Assembly: GCA_034932745.1 (NCBI GenBank)
Contig: JAYFOJ010000004.1
Coordinates: 1-64,000 of the forward strand
Direction: 5' to 3'
DNA from: JBAYST01 sp034932745
Lineage (GTDB): Bacteria > Bacillota_I > Bacilli_A > RFN20 > CAG-826
DNA length: 64,000 nt
Shown: positions 22,822 through 31,017 of the stretch, piece by piece
Layout: each line of letters begins with the position of its first letter
How positions within the stretch are numbered: the stretch's first letter is position 1
Translations under genes and position numbers: made by a program
The notes under the pieces: model-generated
Databases searched by the model: none
What the model was told of the DNA's origin: nothing
The model's input: the letters and a program-made list of their open reading frames with translations, nothing else

Positions 22822-23928
22822 ATGGAAACAATCTTTGATTACATTGAAAAAAACGGAGATAAAAGTTTCATCGATAAAGACTTAAACGTAATCGACGCTT
22901 TAGCCTTGTCCGGAATTGCGTATCTTCCTTTTTGCGATGCCGAAGATCGATGCAACATTCACTTTGATATTCTAAAAGATATGCTCCGTGGTTTTATTAA
23001 AAGTGATTTACTAATCAAACAATGCGTTCTACCAAAGCAAGATGTGAAATTTGCAAAAAAATTATACAAGGCGAAGAGATATTCGAACTTAAGAGTATAC
23101 GAATACATCGATTTAGTAAGTGAAAGAAAAGAAGAGCAGTTTTCAGCATTGACATTTCTATTAGATAACGGAGATCTATTCATTTCTTTTTGCGGTACCG
23201 ACATTACATTAATTGGCTGGAAAGAAAATCTGAATATGTCTTTTACCCCTGAAACCAATGGACAAAAAAGCGCAGCCGAATACGTCGAGCGATTAGCGTA
23301 TAAGTTCCCATCTTCTAAAATCATTCTCGGCGGTCATAGTAAAGGTGGAAACCTTGCAATGTACGCCGGTTCATTCGTACCAGAAAACGTTCAAGATCGA
23401 ATTATTGAAATCTATAACTTTGATGGTCCTGGATTTTTAGAGGAAGTAATTCAAAAAGATGGCTATCAAAGAATTAGACCAAGAATCAAAACAATTATTC
23501 CTCGATCTTCAATCGTTGGAATGATTCTTGAACAATCTGATACTTATACCGCGATTTATTCAAAGGGAATCGGAATTATCGAACAGCATAACTTCTATAA
23601 CTGGAAAATCGATGGCGACGATTTCTTAAAAGCAAAAGAGATATCTAGGATGTCTTTAGCAAGTCATTTTGCCTTGAGAAGTGTTTTACTCAAAATGGAT
23701 ATGGATGAAAGAGAAAAATTCGTCACCGTTATGCACAAATTAGCTTTATCGACCAAGATGAAAACCACTCGTGAGGTTCTCGACCATATCGCCGGTTGCT
23801 TAAAAGACATTTTAGGCCAATACATGAACCTCGATAAAAGCGAAAAGAAGATAATCACTAGAACTTTTATGTCTCTAGGATTAGAATTTTTTAAGGCAAC
23901 AAGACGTAAGAATTATGAACGAAATTGA
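22822..23928 (+). CDS. Mbeg1-like (DUF2974) alpha/beta-hydrolase
   Basis: A 368-residue protein of the DUF2974/Mbeg1-like family. The nucleophile elbow GGHSKGGNLAMYAG places the Ser at residue 173, inside a GxSxG-type motif. Conserved parts are VIDALALSGIAYLPF, DLFISFCGTDITLIGWKENL and PGF(L)EEVIQKDGYQRI, and the C-terminal region is helical. It is probably a lipase or esterase, but the substrate is unknown. ATG 22822 lies exactly six bases after a TATAAT box and has no Shine-Dalgarno. The end overlaps the next membrane gene by 14 bases. Confidence 0.82.
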   Translation: METIFDYIEKNGDKSFIDKDLNVIDALALSGIAYLPFCDAEDRCNIHFDILKDMLRGFIKSDLLIKQCVLPKQDVKFAKKLYKAKRYSNLRVYEYIDLVSERKEEQFSALTFLLDNGDLFISFCGTDITLIGWKENLNMSFTPETNGQKSAAEYVERLAYKFPSSKIILGGHSKGGNLAMYAGSFVPENVQDRIIEIYNFDGPGFLEEVIQKDGYQRIRPRIKTIIPRSSIVGMILEQSDTYTAIYSKGIGIIEQHNFYNWKIDGDDFLKAKEISRMSLASHFALRSVLLKMDMDEREKFVTVMHKLALSTKMKTTREVLDHIAGCLKDILGQYMNLDKSEKKIITRTFMSLGLEFFKATRRKNYERN

Positions 23929-24406
23929 TGAGAAACTCGAAATAGATGATTTTCAAAAGCGTAAGAAGACCGTTTTGATTATTTCCTCTATTATCTACGA
24001 AGTTATTTTCCTTTTAGGAATTATCGGCTCGATTGTCTTGCTTAAAGATGGTTATAGTAACGCACCGATGTTTTTAGCGGCTTCAATTCTTCATATCGTT
24101 TTCTGGCCATATATCGTAAATCGTTTTCTTTCGATGTGCTTAAGACTAGTTCATTACGGATTTTTATATCGGGCTAAAAGACAATTTCTCATCTATGAGA
24201 TATTAATGGTTTTAGCCATTGAGATATTGCTTTGGTGTTTCTCGGCAATGTTTATTAAAGCTTCTGCGGCATTGTTCTATCTCGCTTTACCTTTCTTATG
24301 TGGATTTCTTATTGCAATTCCTCTTGAAAGATACACGCTTAAAGAACTTCTTCTACAAGTAAAAGATTCGAGAAGACAAAGAATCTACGACGATAACGAC
24401 GAATAA
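23915..24406 (+). CDS. membrane protein of unknown function
   Basis: A 163-residue protein with four predicted membrane helices (VLIISSIIYEVIFLLGIIGS, FLAASILHIVFWPYIV, FLIYEILMVLAIEILLWCF and ALFYLALPFLCGFLIAI) and charged ends. I do not recognise a family. It starts within the Mbeg1-like gene (14-base overlap), so the two are probably coupled, and it may anchor or assist the hydrolase. It converges on the TetR gene. Confidence 0.7.
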   Translation: MNEIDEKLEIDDFQKRKKTVLIISSIIYEVIFLLGIIGSIVLLKDGYSNAPMFLAASILHIVFWPYIVNRFLSMCLRLVHYGFLYRAKRQFLIYEILMVLAIEILLWCFSAMFIKASAALFYLALPFLCGFLIAIPLERYTLKELLLQVKDSRRQRIYDDNDE

Positions 24407-24407
24407 T

Positions 24408-24968
24408 TTATTTCGTATTTTTTAAAGACTTTTCAATGAAATCAACGAAAAGGTTTCTTAATTCCTCTGGGCTATCTTCCATATCTCTTTCAATCCAGTC
24501 CATAAGAATCATAAAGAATCCACCTGCTAAAAACGGCGCTGCCACCTTGTTTGCGTTTGCAATAGGTGGTATTTTTTCGCTCTTAACGTTATTAACGATA
24601 TATTTCATGTATGAATTTAACTGATTAAGTATTAAATACTGCAAGCCACTTCTTTTTGATAACGCTACTTCTCTACGGCAAGATTTGAAGTAATAAAAAA
24701 CGATGAGAAAAACATCTTCCCAAGTTGGGTTTTTAAGAACCTTTATCTTTTCGTAAAAGTTTTCAAATTGAAAATCACAAACATCGATGATTACATCATC
24801 TTTAGCCGAAAAGTAGCGGTAAAAAGACATCCTTGAAACACCAGCTCTATAACAAATCTCTTTGACTGATATTTCGGTATAAGGTTTTTTTAAAAGAAGT
24901 GCATACATTGCAAGGTTGATTAGTTTCTTAGTACCAATCTTTGCCTTGGCATTTCTTGTCTTAGGCAT
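24408..24968 (-). CDS. TetR/AcrR-family transcriptional regulator
   Basis: A 186-residue protein with the TetR N-terminal DNA-binding domain: KKPYTEISVKEICYRAGVSR followed by MSFYRYFSAKDDVI at residues 27-61. The C-terminal ligand domain is helical and close to the YjdC/DUF-type effector domains (FFMILMDWIERDMEDSPEEL). The start codon has a GATAAT box eight bases upstream and no Shine-Dalgarno. Divergent from the 25067-26021 membrane genes, which are its likeliest targets. Confidence 0.88.
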   Translation of the reverse strand: MPKTRNAKAKIGTKKLINLAMYALLLKKPYTEISVKEICYRAGVSRMSFYRYFSAKDDVIIDVCDFQFENFYEKIKVLKNPTWEDVFLIVFYYFKSCRREVALSKRSGLQYLILNQLNSYMKYIVNNVKSEKIPPIANANKVAAPFLAGGFFMILMDWIERDMEDSPEELRNLFVDFIEKSLKNTK

Positions 24969-25020
24969 ACATTAATATTATCAAATAAAAAAAATGTGAC
25001 AAGCGTAACTTGAAATAAGA

Positions 25021-25066
25021 GTGTTTTGTAATTGCACAACATTAAATGTATATTTAAACTATAAAT
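25021..25066 (+). promoter_or_regulatory. promoter and possible TetR operator before the 25067 gene
   Basis: TTGCAC (25032-25037), 17-base spacer, TAAACT (25055-25060), six bases before the ATG. The -35 lies in an imperfect palindrome, TGTTTTG...CACAACA (about 25022-25040), a reasonable position for a TetR-type operator. Which protein binds is an inference. Confidence 0.45.
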
Positions 25067-25531
25067 ATGGAAAAATTAATTAAAAAAGTATCATTGGTGA
25101 ACGAAGACAAACTCGTTAGTGAAATGGAGTCATTTAAGTGGAAAATCATTTCTAGACGAGAAGAAAAAGGTAACGCTGTTATCGAATTTGAAAGAGATAC
25201 TGCCTTGCCTTATTATAAAGAAATAGTTGCCCTAGAAAGCAAGATCAACAACCTAAAATACCCGCCGGTTTGGCCGTTATATGTATTTTTCGTTCTTTCC
25301 GTTGGTCTAGTCACTGCTTTATTGGTCATGTGGATTGTGATGAAAGATAATTTCAACTCTGTACTCTGGCTCTTGTCTCTTGGATTACCGGCGACTCTCT
25401 TCTCGACTTTATCTGCTGCATATGTCTTCTATCGCGCTAAAAAGATGGAACAATTCTTCAATGAAGAAAGTAGAATAAAATCTGAAATCCAAAAAGAACT
25501 CAATTCTTTGAAGGAAAAATATGGAGAATAA
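25067..25531 (+). CDS. two-helix membrane protein, first of a tandem pair
   Basis: A 154-residue protein: a soluble N-terminal part (LVSEMESFKWKIISRREEKG, IEFERDTALPYYKEI), then two membrane helices (WPLYVFFVLSVGLVTALLVM and WLLSLGLPATLFSTLSAAYV), then a coiled-coil-like tail. Function unknown. It has the same layout as the next gene, including a W-[KD]-[IV]-I motif, an E-[FR]-[ED]-R-D block and then two helices, which suggests an old duplication. The pair overlaps by 11 bases. Divergent from a TetR regulator. Confidence 0.65.
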   Translation: MEKLIKKVSLVNEDKLVSEMESFKWKIISRREEKGNAVIEFERDTALPYYKEIVALESKINNLKYPPVWPLYVFFVLSVGLVTALLVMWIVMKDNFNSVLWLLSLGLPATLFSTLSAAYVFYRAKKMEQFFNEESRIKSEIQKELNSLKEKYGE

Positions 25532-26021
25532 ACAAGTTAAAGTCCCTTTGCTCAAGAAACAAGAAATGAAAGAAGTATATTATCATTTCGGTTGGGATGT
25601 TATCGAAGAGGTCGATGCTGAAAGCGAGACCGTCTTTACCATGCAAAGGGATGAAAACCATCCTTTGATGAAAAAAGTAAAGAAACTGGAAAAACAATAC
25701 AACCGGACATTAAAGAAAATACCGATGGGTTCAATCGTCATGCTTTCGCTTGCGGCGGTGCTCATCATCGTTGGTGTTTGCTTACCTTTTCCGATATTTA
25801 GATTAGTGTTTGTTTGCACTGGTTCAGGCTTTTTAATGATTGGTCTTTTCTTACTACTTTCATTTGTTACGATTAAAACTAATTTAAAAATGATTCATGA
25901 TCGAGTTTTTAAAGTGTGCGACAATATGCTACTTAGAAATCAACCTGATTTACCAATTGGCACTAATGTAGCGCCAGTAAACGAATCGACCGACGACATT
26001 AAGAAAAATGTCAAGATTTAG
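25521..26021 (+). CDS. two-helix membrane protein, second of a tandem pair
   Basis: A 166-residue protein. The soluble N-terminal region (VYYHFGWDVIEEVDAESETV, FTMQRDENHPLMKKVKKLEK) is followed by two membrane helices (GSIVMLSLAAVLIIVGVCLP and LVFVCTGSGFLMIGLFLLLS) and a polar tail. Compared with the 25067 product, the order and spacing of the segments agree: FGWDVI matches FKWKII, and MQRDENHPL matches FERDTALP. No family is recognised. It overlaps its partner and lies 18 bases before the alcohol dehydrogenase gene. Confidence 0.65.
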   Translation: MENKQVKVPLLKKQEMKEVYYHFGWDVIEEVDAESETVFTMQRDENHPLMKKVKKLEKQYNRTLKKIPMGSIVMLSLAAVLIIVGVCLPFPIFRLVFVCTGSGFLMIGLFLLLSFVTIKTNLKMIHDRVFKVCDNMLLRNQPDLPIGTNVAPVNESTDDIKKNVKI

Positions 26022-26038
26022 TCGATAGAAAAGAATGT

Positions 26039-27253
26039 ATGAATAAATTTAAAGTAATACCTGCTAGAATCTATCAAAGATTACTTTTTTTGGCATCTAA
26101 TCTAATGAATTTTAGAGAACCAAAAATCGTCAGTGGTCCTAATAGTGTTTTAAGAATACCTGAAGTTCTAAAAGAAAACGGCTTTAACGATACGTTAATC
26201 ATCACCGATGAATCGATTTTTTCTTTAGGATTAGTAAACCCTTTAATCGAAGAATTGAAAAAGCAAAACATTCGATTTGATGTGTATCATCACGTCGTCG
26301 CTAACCCAACGATCTCAAACGTCGAAGAAGGATTAGAAATTTTCAATAAAGGCGGATTTCACTCGATCGTTGGTTTTGGCGGTGGTTCTGCACTAGACTG
26401 TGCTAAATTAGTATCCGCTAGAGCGAGTAATTTATCTAAGCCAATTTCAAAGATGAAAGGTGTTCTTCATGTCAGTCATAAATTAAAATTCCTAATCGCA
26501 GTTCCAACGACCGCTGGTACTGGAAGCGAAACCACTGTTGCCGCCGTGGTGGTCGACGATGCAACTAGATATAAGTACTCGGTTAATGATCCAAAATTAA
26601 TCCCACCATATGCGATTTTAGATCCAACCTTATTAGTAGGTTTACCAAAAGGAATCACTAGTACGACTGGAATGGATGCTTTAACGCACGCCATCGAGGC
26701 TTACATTGGATTTTCTAATGTTAAAAAAACGAGAAAGAATGCCTTGGATGCCACAAAATTAATCGTCGATAATTTAGAGAAATCTTATCTCAACCCAACC
26801 GATTTATCGTATCGCAATAATATGCAATTAGCGGCGTATAAGGCTGGAGTTGCATTCACTAGAGCCTATGTTGGTTACGTTCACGCAATAGCACATGCTT
26901 TAGGTGGAAAGTATAATTTGCCACACGGTTTAGCTAATGCCGTAATTCTCCCTATCGTTTTAAAAGAATACGATCATAAGATTGATAATCGACTAGCAGA
27001 ACTAGGAGATTACGCTGGAATTACTTATAAGAGCGATACAAAAGAAGTAAAAGCAAAGATGTTCATCGATTACATTATCAATACGAATAAGGCGATGAAT
27101 ATTCCATCTGACTTTAAAGATATCATCAAAGATGAAGACATACCTTTAATGGTCGAGCATGCCTATAAAGAAGCTTATCCTTTGTATCCGTCTCCTAAGA
27201 TGTTTAATAAAGAAGAACTGACTAAACTCTTTAAGAAAGTTAAAGGTGAATAA
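26039..27253 (+). CDS. iron-containing alcohol dehydrogenase
   Basis: A 404-residue group III (Fe-type) alcohol dehydrogenase that interconverts an alcohol and an aldehyde with NAD(P)H. It has the nucleotide-binding GGGSALDCAKLVSA, the PTTAGTGSE motif, and the metal site built from the Asp/His residues in GMDALTHAIEAYIG and HAIAHALGGKYNLPHGLANA. The N-terminal ~20 residues are a hydrophobic extension not typical of the core enzyme. It is followed after one base by a flavin-reductase-like gene. The exact substrate is unknown; a fermentative role is likely. Confidence 0.9.
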   Translation: MNKFKVIPARIYQRLLFLASNLMNFREPKIVSGPNSVLRIPEVLKENGFNDTLIITDESIFSLGLVNPLIEELKKQNIRFDVYHHVVANPTISNVEEGLEIFNKGGFHSIVGFGGGSALDCAKLVSARASNLSKPISKMKGVLHVSHKLKFLIAVPTTAGTGSETTVAAVVVDDATRYKYSVNDPKLIPPYAILDPTLLVGLPKGITSTTGMDALTHAIEAYIGFSNVKKTRKNALDATKLIVDNLEKSYLNPTDLSYRNNMQLAAYKAGVAFTRAYVGYVHAIAHALGGKYNLPHGLANAVILPIVLKEYDHKIDNRLAELGDYAGITYKSDTKEVKAKMFIDYIINTNKAMNIPSDFKDIIKDEDIPLMVEHAYKEAYPLYPSPKMFNKEELTKLFKKVKGE

Positions 27254-27254
27254 G

Positions 27255-27689
27255 ATGTCACACATTCAACTAACCGCTCAAGGAATAAATGTTATTTCTT
27301 TATCTAAAGGTAAGAGTAATTTTGGGATGACGTGCGCCTGGGCGACGCAAGTCGACTACGATAAGATCATCATGCTTATCGGCGGTCAATCTGAAACTGG
27401 TAAAGAGTTAGAAATAAATGGAAAAGTTGGCTTCTCAGCTTTAAATAATGAACAAATCGATATCGCGATTAGGTTTGGAACATCTCACTCTTTAAATAAC
27501 GATAAATTCGGTCAATCAATGGAATTAATCGATGGTGTTCCAGTCGTGAAAAACGCGACGAGAGAAATCGTTGGCAAGGTCATATCGATTAATAATTACG
27601 ATGGAGACTTATTAGTTACGATTCAAGTCGAAAATATGAAGACTAATTCTAAACCATTTCTTACTTTCGACAAAATGCCTAAATATTAA
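27255..27689 (+). CDS. flavin reductase-like protein
   Basis: A 144-residue protein with the fold of FMN-binding flavin reductases: VISLSKGKSNFGMTCAWATQ at the N-terminus (the strand and FMN-contact loop), SETGKELEINGKVGFSALNN, then the strand-rich C-terminus. Such proteins bind FMN and pass electrons from NAD(P)H or act as electron carriers. The start is ATG 27255: AAAGGTG lies six bases upstream, and the in-frame GTG at 27246 belongs to the end of the dehydrogenase gene. It is co-transcribed with the alcohol dehydrogenase. Confidence 0.75.
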   Translation: MSHIQLTAQGINVISLSKGKSNFGMTCAWATQVDYDKIIMLIGGQSETGKELEINGKVGFSALNNEQIDIAIRFGTSHSLNNDKFGQSMELIDGVPVVKNATREIVGKVISINNYDGDLLVTIQVENMKTNSKPFLTFDKMPKY

Positions 27690-27736
27690 CCAGTAATTTG
27701 ATTTTGATTATTGTATATAATTCGAGGAACATAATT

Positions 27737-29539
27737 ATGAAAAAGAAAAACTTCTTTTTGTTAGGTGCAATTATCCCTTTATTGAGCGGGTGTGTTTTTT
27801 CTAATCAAAGCGCAAACGAATCAGATGGAAAAAGCGCTAATGGAGAATCGGTCGGATTAAGCAGTGGCGATTTAGAACCAGATTCGAGTGAGAATGGTAA
27901 TAGCGGATACGAGCAATCTGGCGCAATTACAATCTCTTTAGTAGATGGTGCTTCAATAACATCTAATTCGACTAATGTAACAATCGATAATCAAACAAAC
28001 ATTATTACTATTAAGGCTGTGGGAGTCTATGTTTTAAGTGGCAAATTGACCAACGGTCAGATTCTTATTGATGCTTATCGTACAGCCAGTGTCGACACTG
28101 TCGAACTCCAATTAAACGGCGTCAATATTTCTTGCTCATTTGGTGCTCCGATTTTTTCAAAACAAAATAGCGGTACTTATAAAGATCCAAAACTCAAGAT
28201 TAAGAAAGTTGAATTATCGACTAGCGTAATCAACGATAATCGTTCTTCATCTTTAGTTTCTTCTTGGACCGGGGAAGATACTGCCGCAATTTTTGCTAAC
28301 AGCGATCTAAGTATTGTTGGAACTGGTAAGCTAACAATTAATTCATCTTTTAATAATGGTGCTGGAACAGATGATGAACTAAAAATTAAAAACGGTGAAT
28401 TGACAATCATGACGATGAACAATGGTTTAAAAGCTCATGACGGTATATATTTTGGTACATCCGGTGGAGCAGACGCTCCTAGTGTTGGAATTACCAGTTT
28501 AAATGGTAACGCTATAAGACAAGACACCGCAGCAACTGGTGACGGAATCTATGTCTATAGCGGTTCAATCATTATAGTATCAAAATACGATGGATTTGAT
28601 GCCGAACAAGATGTTGTCATTAATGGTGGCACAATTCAATTAATCGCTGGTGGTGGTTCAACTGTTAAAACCGACACGAACAAGACGACGATTCCTGAAT
28701 CGATGAAAGGAATTAAAGCGCTTGGTAATATCACGATTAGTAACGCTACAATCACGGTTTCTTCTCATGATGACGCTATTCATAGTGGCGCTAGTATTGC
28801 AATTGCTAGTGGAACCCTTTCGCTAATGAGCGATGATGATGGAATCCATGCCGAAAATACATTTACTTTAACCAATGGGAATATAACGATTACTCAATCA
28901 TACGAAGGAATTGAAGCTCCGACCATTAATATCAATGGCGGTAATAGCAATATTCGTTCTCGTGATGATGGATGGAACGCAGCGATGAATTCGACAGGAA
29001 TTATTAATCTTAGCGGTGGTTATCACTATCTAAATACTGTCGGTGACGGAATTGACTCCAATGGCAATATTATCATTACTGGTGGTACTGTCGTTTGTGA
29101 AGGACCAACCGCGAATAACAATGGGCCTTTAGATTGTGGAGATAATGGCAACTACATTCAACAAGATGGCGGAATGATCTTCGCTATTGGTTCAAGCGGT
29201 ATGGCAGTTGGCGCTACAAGAGGAACTCAGTACTCGATATTAACAAAAGGAACTAACTGTAACTTAGGCGACTACTACATTATTGAATCAAATGATGGCA
29301 CTCCGTTATTCTCGGTTAAGACAACTCAAGCCTGTCAATCAGTCTACTTCTCTGCACCTAATATGGTTGCGGGAACTTATAAACTAGTTAAAGGCCAAAT
29401 TACAAATGGAGTCGAAGTAATGACTCAACTATATAGTGGCGGTACTGCTTCAAGCGTAACAAGTCTATGTTCTTGGACGTGGTCGACGAGCAATGTTCAC
29501 GCCACATACGGCTCTTCAAGTGGTCCTGGAGGACACTAA
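27737..29539 (+). CDS. beta-helix lipoprotein with carbohydrate-binding (DUF4353) domain
   Basis: A 600-residue lipoprotein. The signal peptide ends in the lipobox LLSGC (Cys about residue 19), then there is a Ser/Gly/Asn-rich linker and a long right-handed beta-helix with rungs such as ATGDGIYVYSGSIIIVSKYD, GFDAEQDVVINGGTIQL and SDDDGIHAENTFTLTNGNIT. This matches the Cthe_2159/DUF4353 carbohydrate-binding family, in which Asp/Asn-rich turns bind Ca2+ and acidic glycans such as polygalacturonate. The start is ATG 27737 behind CGAGGA; upstream in-frame codons to 27698 lack a ribosome site and would spoil the signal peptide. It is terminated by a hairpin. Confidence 0.87.
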   Translation: MKKKNFFLLGAIIPLLSGCVFSNQSANESDGKSANGESVGLSSGDLEPDSSENGNSGYEQSGAITISLVDGASITSNSTNVTIDNQTNIITIKAVGVYVLSGKLTNGQILIDAYRTASVDTVELQLNGVNISCSFGAPIFSKQNSGTYKDPKLKIKKVELSTSVINDNRSSSLVSSWTGEDTAAIFANSDLSIVGTGKLTINSSFNNGAGTDDELKIKNGELTIMTMNNGLKAHDGIYFGTSGGADAPSVGITSLNGNAIRQDTAATGDGIYVYSGSIIIVSKYDGFDAEQDVVINGGTIQLIAGGGSTVKTDTNKTTIPESMKGIKALGNITISNATITVSSHDDAIHSGASIAIASGTLSLMSDDDGIHAENTFTLTNGNITITQSYEGIEAPTININGGNSNIRSRDDGWNAAMNSTGIINLSGGYHYLNTVGDGIDSNGNIIITGGTVVCEGPTANNNGPLDCGDNGNYIQQDGGMIFAIGSSGMAVGATRGTQYSILTKGTNCNLGDYYIIESNDGTPLFSVKTTQACQSVYFSAPNMVAGTYKLVKGQITNGVEVMTQLYSGGTASSVTSLCSWTWSTSNVHATYGSSSGPGGH

Positions 29540-29546
29540 TTATTCG

Positions 29547-29577
29547 AAAAAGTCTGGGTAAAACTAGACTTTTTTTG
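29547..29577 (+). terminator. terminator after the DUF4353 lipoprotein gene
   Basis: Stem AAAAAGTCT / AGACTTTTT with a 10-base loop, extended by further T. Confidence 0.85.
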
Positions 29578-29602
29578 TCAATTCAATATTGTTGCATTTT
29601 GC

Positions 29603-29630
29603 TTGCCCTTCAAAGTGCGACCTATATAAT
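29603..29630 (+). promoter_or_regulatory. promoter of malQ
   Basis: TTGCCC (29603-29608), 16-base spacer, TATAAT (29625-29630). The start codon begins nine bases later, so the transcript would have almost no leader. Confidence 0.65.
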
Positions 29631-29639
29631 TATAGGTAT

Positions 29640-31016
29640 ATGAAAAACGTTGGTATTCTTCTTCCTGTTGCGTCACTACCCGGTCGTCACGGAATCGGCG
29701 ATTTTGGTGATGCTTCATTTAAATTTATAAATTGGCTAAGAAAAAAGCATTTTGATTACTGGCAAGTGCTTCCGTTAAATCCACTTGGTCCAGGCTTTTC
29801 GCCATACTTAACAACGTGCTCAAAAGCGATTGATCATCGATACATTTCGCTCGACGAACTCGAGAAAGATGGTTTAATCGATAAAGTTCCAAACTTCCAC
29901 GATGGAACGAATAAAATTCGTTATAACGCTGTCGGGAATTTTAAACTTCCGTATTTAAGACAAGCTTATCGTAAATACATGGAAGGTCCACAAAATGGAC
30001 TAAAGAAATTTAAGACAAAGAATCCATGGGTGATGGAATATGCGACCTATATGATTTTCTCTTATCTTAATAAGAACAAACCATGGAATAAATGGAAAAC
30101 TTCCGAAAGAGATTACTTCTTAAAGCATCGGACTTTACCAAAAAAGCATCTCGATAAAGTTAACTTTATTGTCTTTATTCAATATATAGCATTTAAACAA
30201 TGGAAACATGTGTTAGCATACGCTCACGAAAAAGGAATAAAAGTAATCGGAGACCTCCCATTTTATGTCGGCTTCGATAGTGTCGATTGCTGGGTTAACC
30301 GAGACCAATTCTTGTTGGATGAGAACTATAATCCACGCTTTGTCGGTGGAGTTCCACCTGATTATTTTTCCAAAAAAGGTCAAAGATGGGGCAATCCAAT
30401 CTACGATTTTGAAAAAATGAAGAATGACAAGTATGCCTTCTTAATCGACCGAATTGCGTATATGAATAATTTATTTGACATTATACGATTGGATCACTTC
30501 CGAGCATTTGATACTTACTACGTCATCCCTGCACATCGCGAAGATGCCGTCGAAGGTGAATGGCGAAAGGGTCCAGGTAGTGATTTCTTTGATGAATTAT
30601 TCTTGAAACACAAGAAGATATCATTAATCGCCGAGGATTTAGGTCTTTTAGTGCCTAGTGTCTATGAACTTCGCGACAAATATCATCTTCCAGGGATGAA
30701 TGTCATACAATTCACTATCTTCGATGAAGGATTCAAAGATAATGAAAATCTCGTCGTCTATAGTGGCACTCACGATAACGAGACGCTATGGGGTTGGTAC
30801 AAAAACCTTTCGAAAGAGAACAAGAAGAGAATAATTCGCCTGATTCATACTGATAAGGATGTATTTCAAAGGCTATTGGAATATATTATCGACAAACCAT
30901 CAAAGATGACCATTCTTCCGATGTGGGATTACCTCGGACTTGGCAATTCGGCTAGATTAAATATTCCAGGAACGGTTGGTTCGCCAAACTTCGAATGGAA
31001 GTTGAGGAGAATTTAA
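29640..31016 (+). CDS. malQ: 4-alpha-glucanotransferase (amylomaltase)
   Basis: A 458-residue GH77 enzyme that transfers alpha-1,4-glucan segments between maltodextrins in glycogen/starch metabolism. Catalytic residues: nucleophile D285 (IIRLDHFRAFDTYY), acid/base E332 (LIAEDLGLL) and the transition-state Asp D379 (GTHDNETLWGW). GILLPVASLPGRHGIGDFGD at the N-terminus is a family mark. The start is the ATG at 29640; the frame further upstream has no family similarity. No Shine-Dalgarno. It runs straight into the ABC-transporter gene, two bases apart. Confidence 0.94.
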   Translation: MKNVGILLPVASLPGRHGIGDFGDASFKFINWLRKKHFDYWQVLPLNPLGPGFSPYLTTCSKAIDHRYISLDELEKDGLIDKVPNFHDGTNKIRYNAVGNFKLPYLRQAYRKYMEGPQNGLKKFKTKNPWVMEYATYMIFSYLNKNKPWNKWKTSERDYFLKHRTLPKKHLDKVNFIVFIQYIAFKQWKHVLAYAHEKGIKVIGDLPFYVGFDSVDCWVNRDQFLLDENYNPRFVGGVPPDYFSKKGQRWGNPIYDFEKMKNDKYAFLIDRIAYMNNLFDIIRLDHFRAFDTYYVIPAHREDAVEGEWRKGPGSDFFDELFLKHKKISLIAEDLGLLVPSVYELRDKYHLPGMNVIQFTIFDEGFKDNENLVVYSGTHDNETLWGWYKNLSKENKKRIIRLIHTDKDVFQRLLEYIIDKPSKMTILPMWDYLGLGNSARLNIPGTVGSPNFEWKLRRI

Positions 31017-31017
31017 T

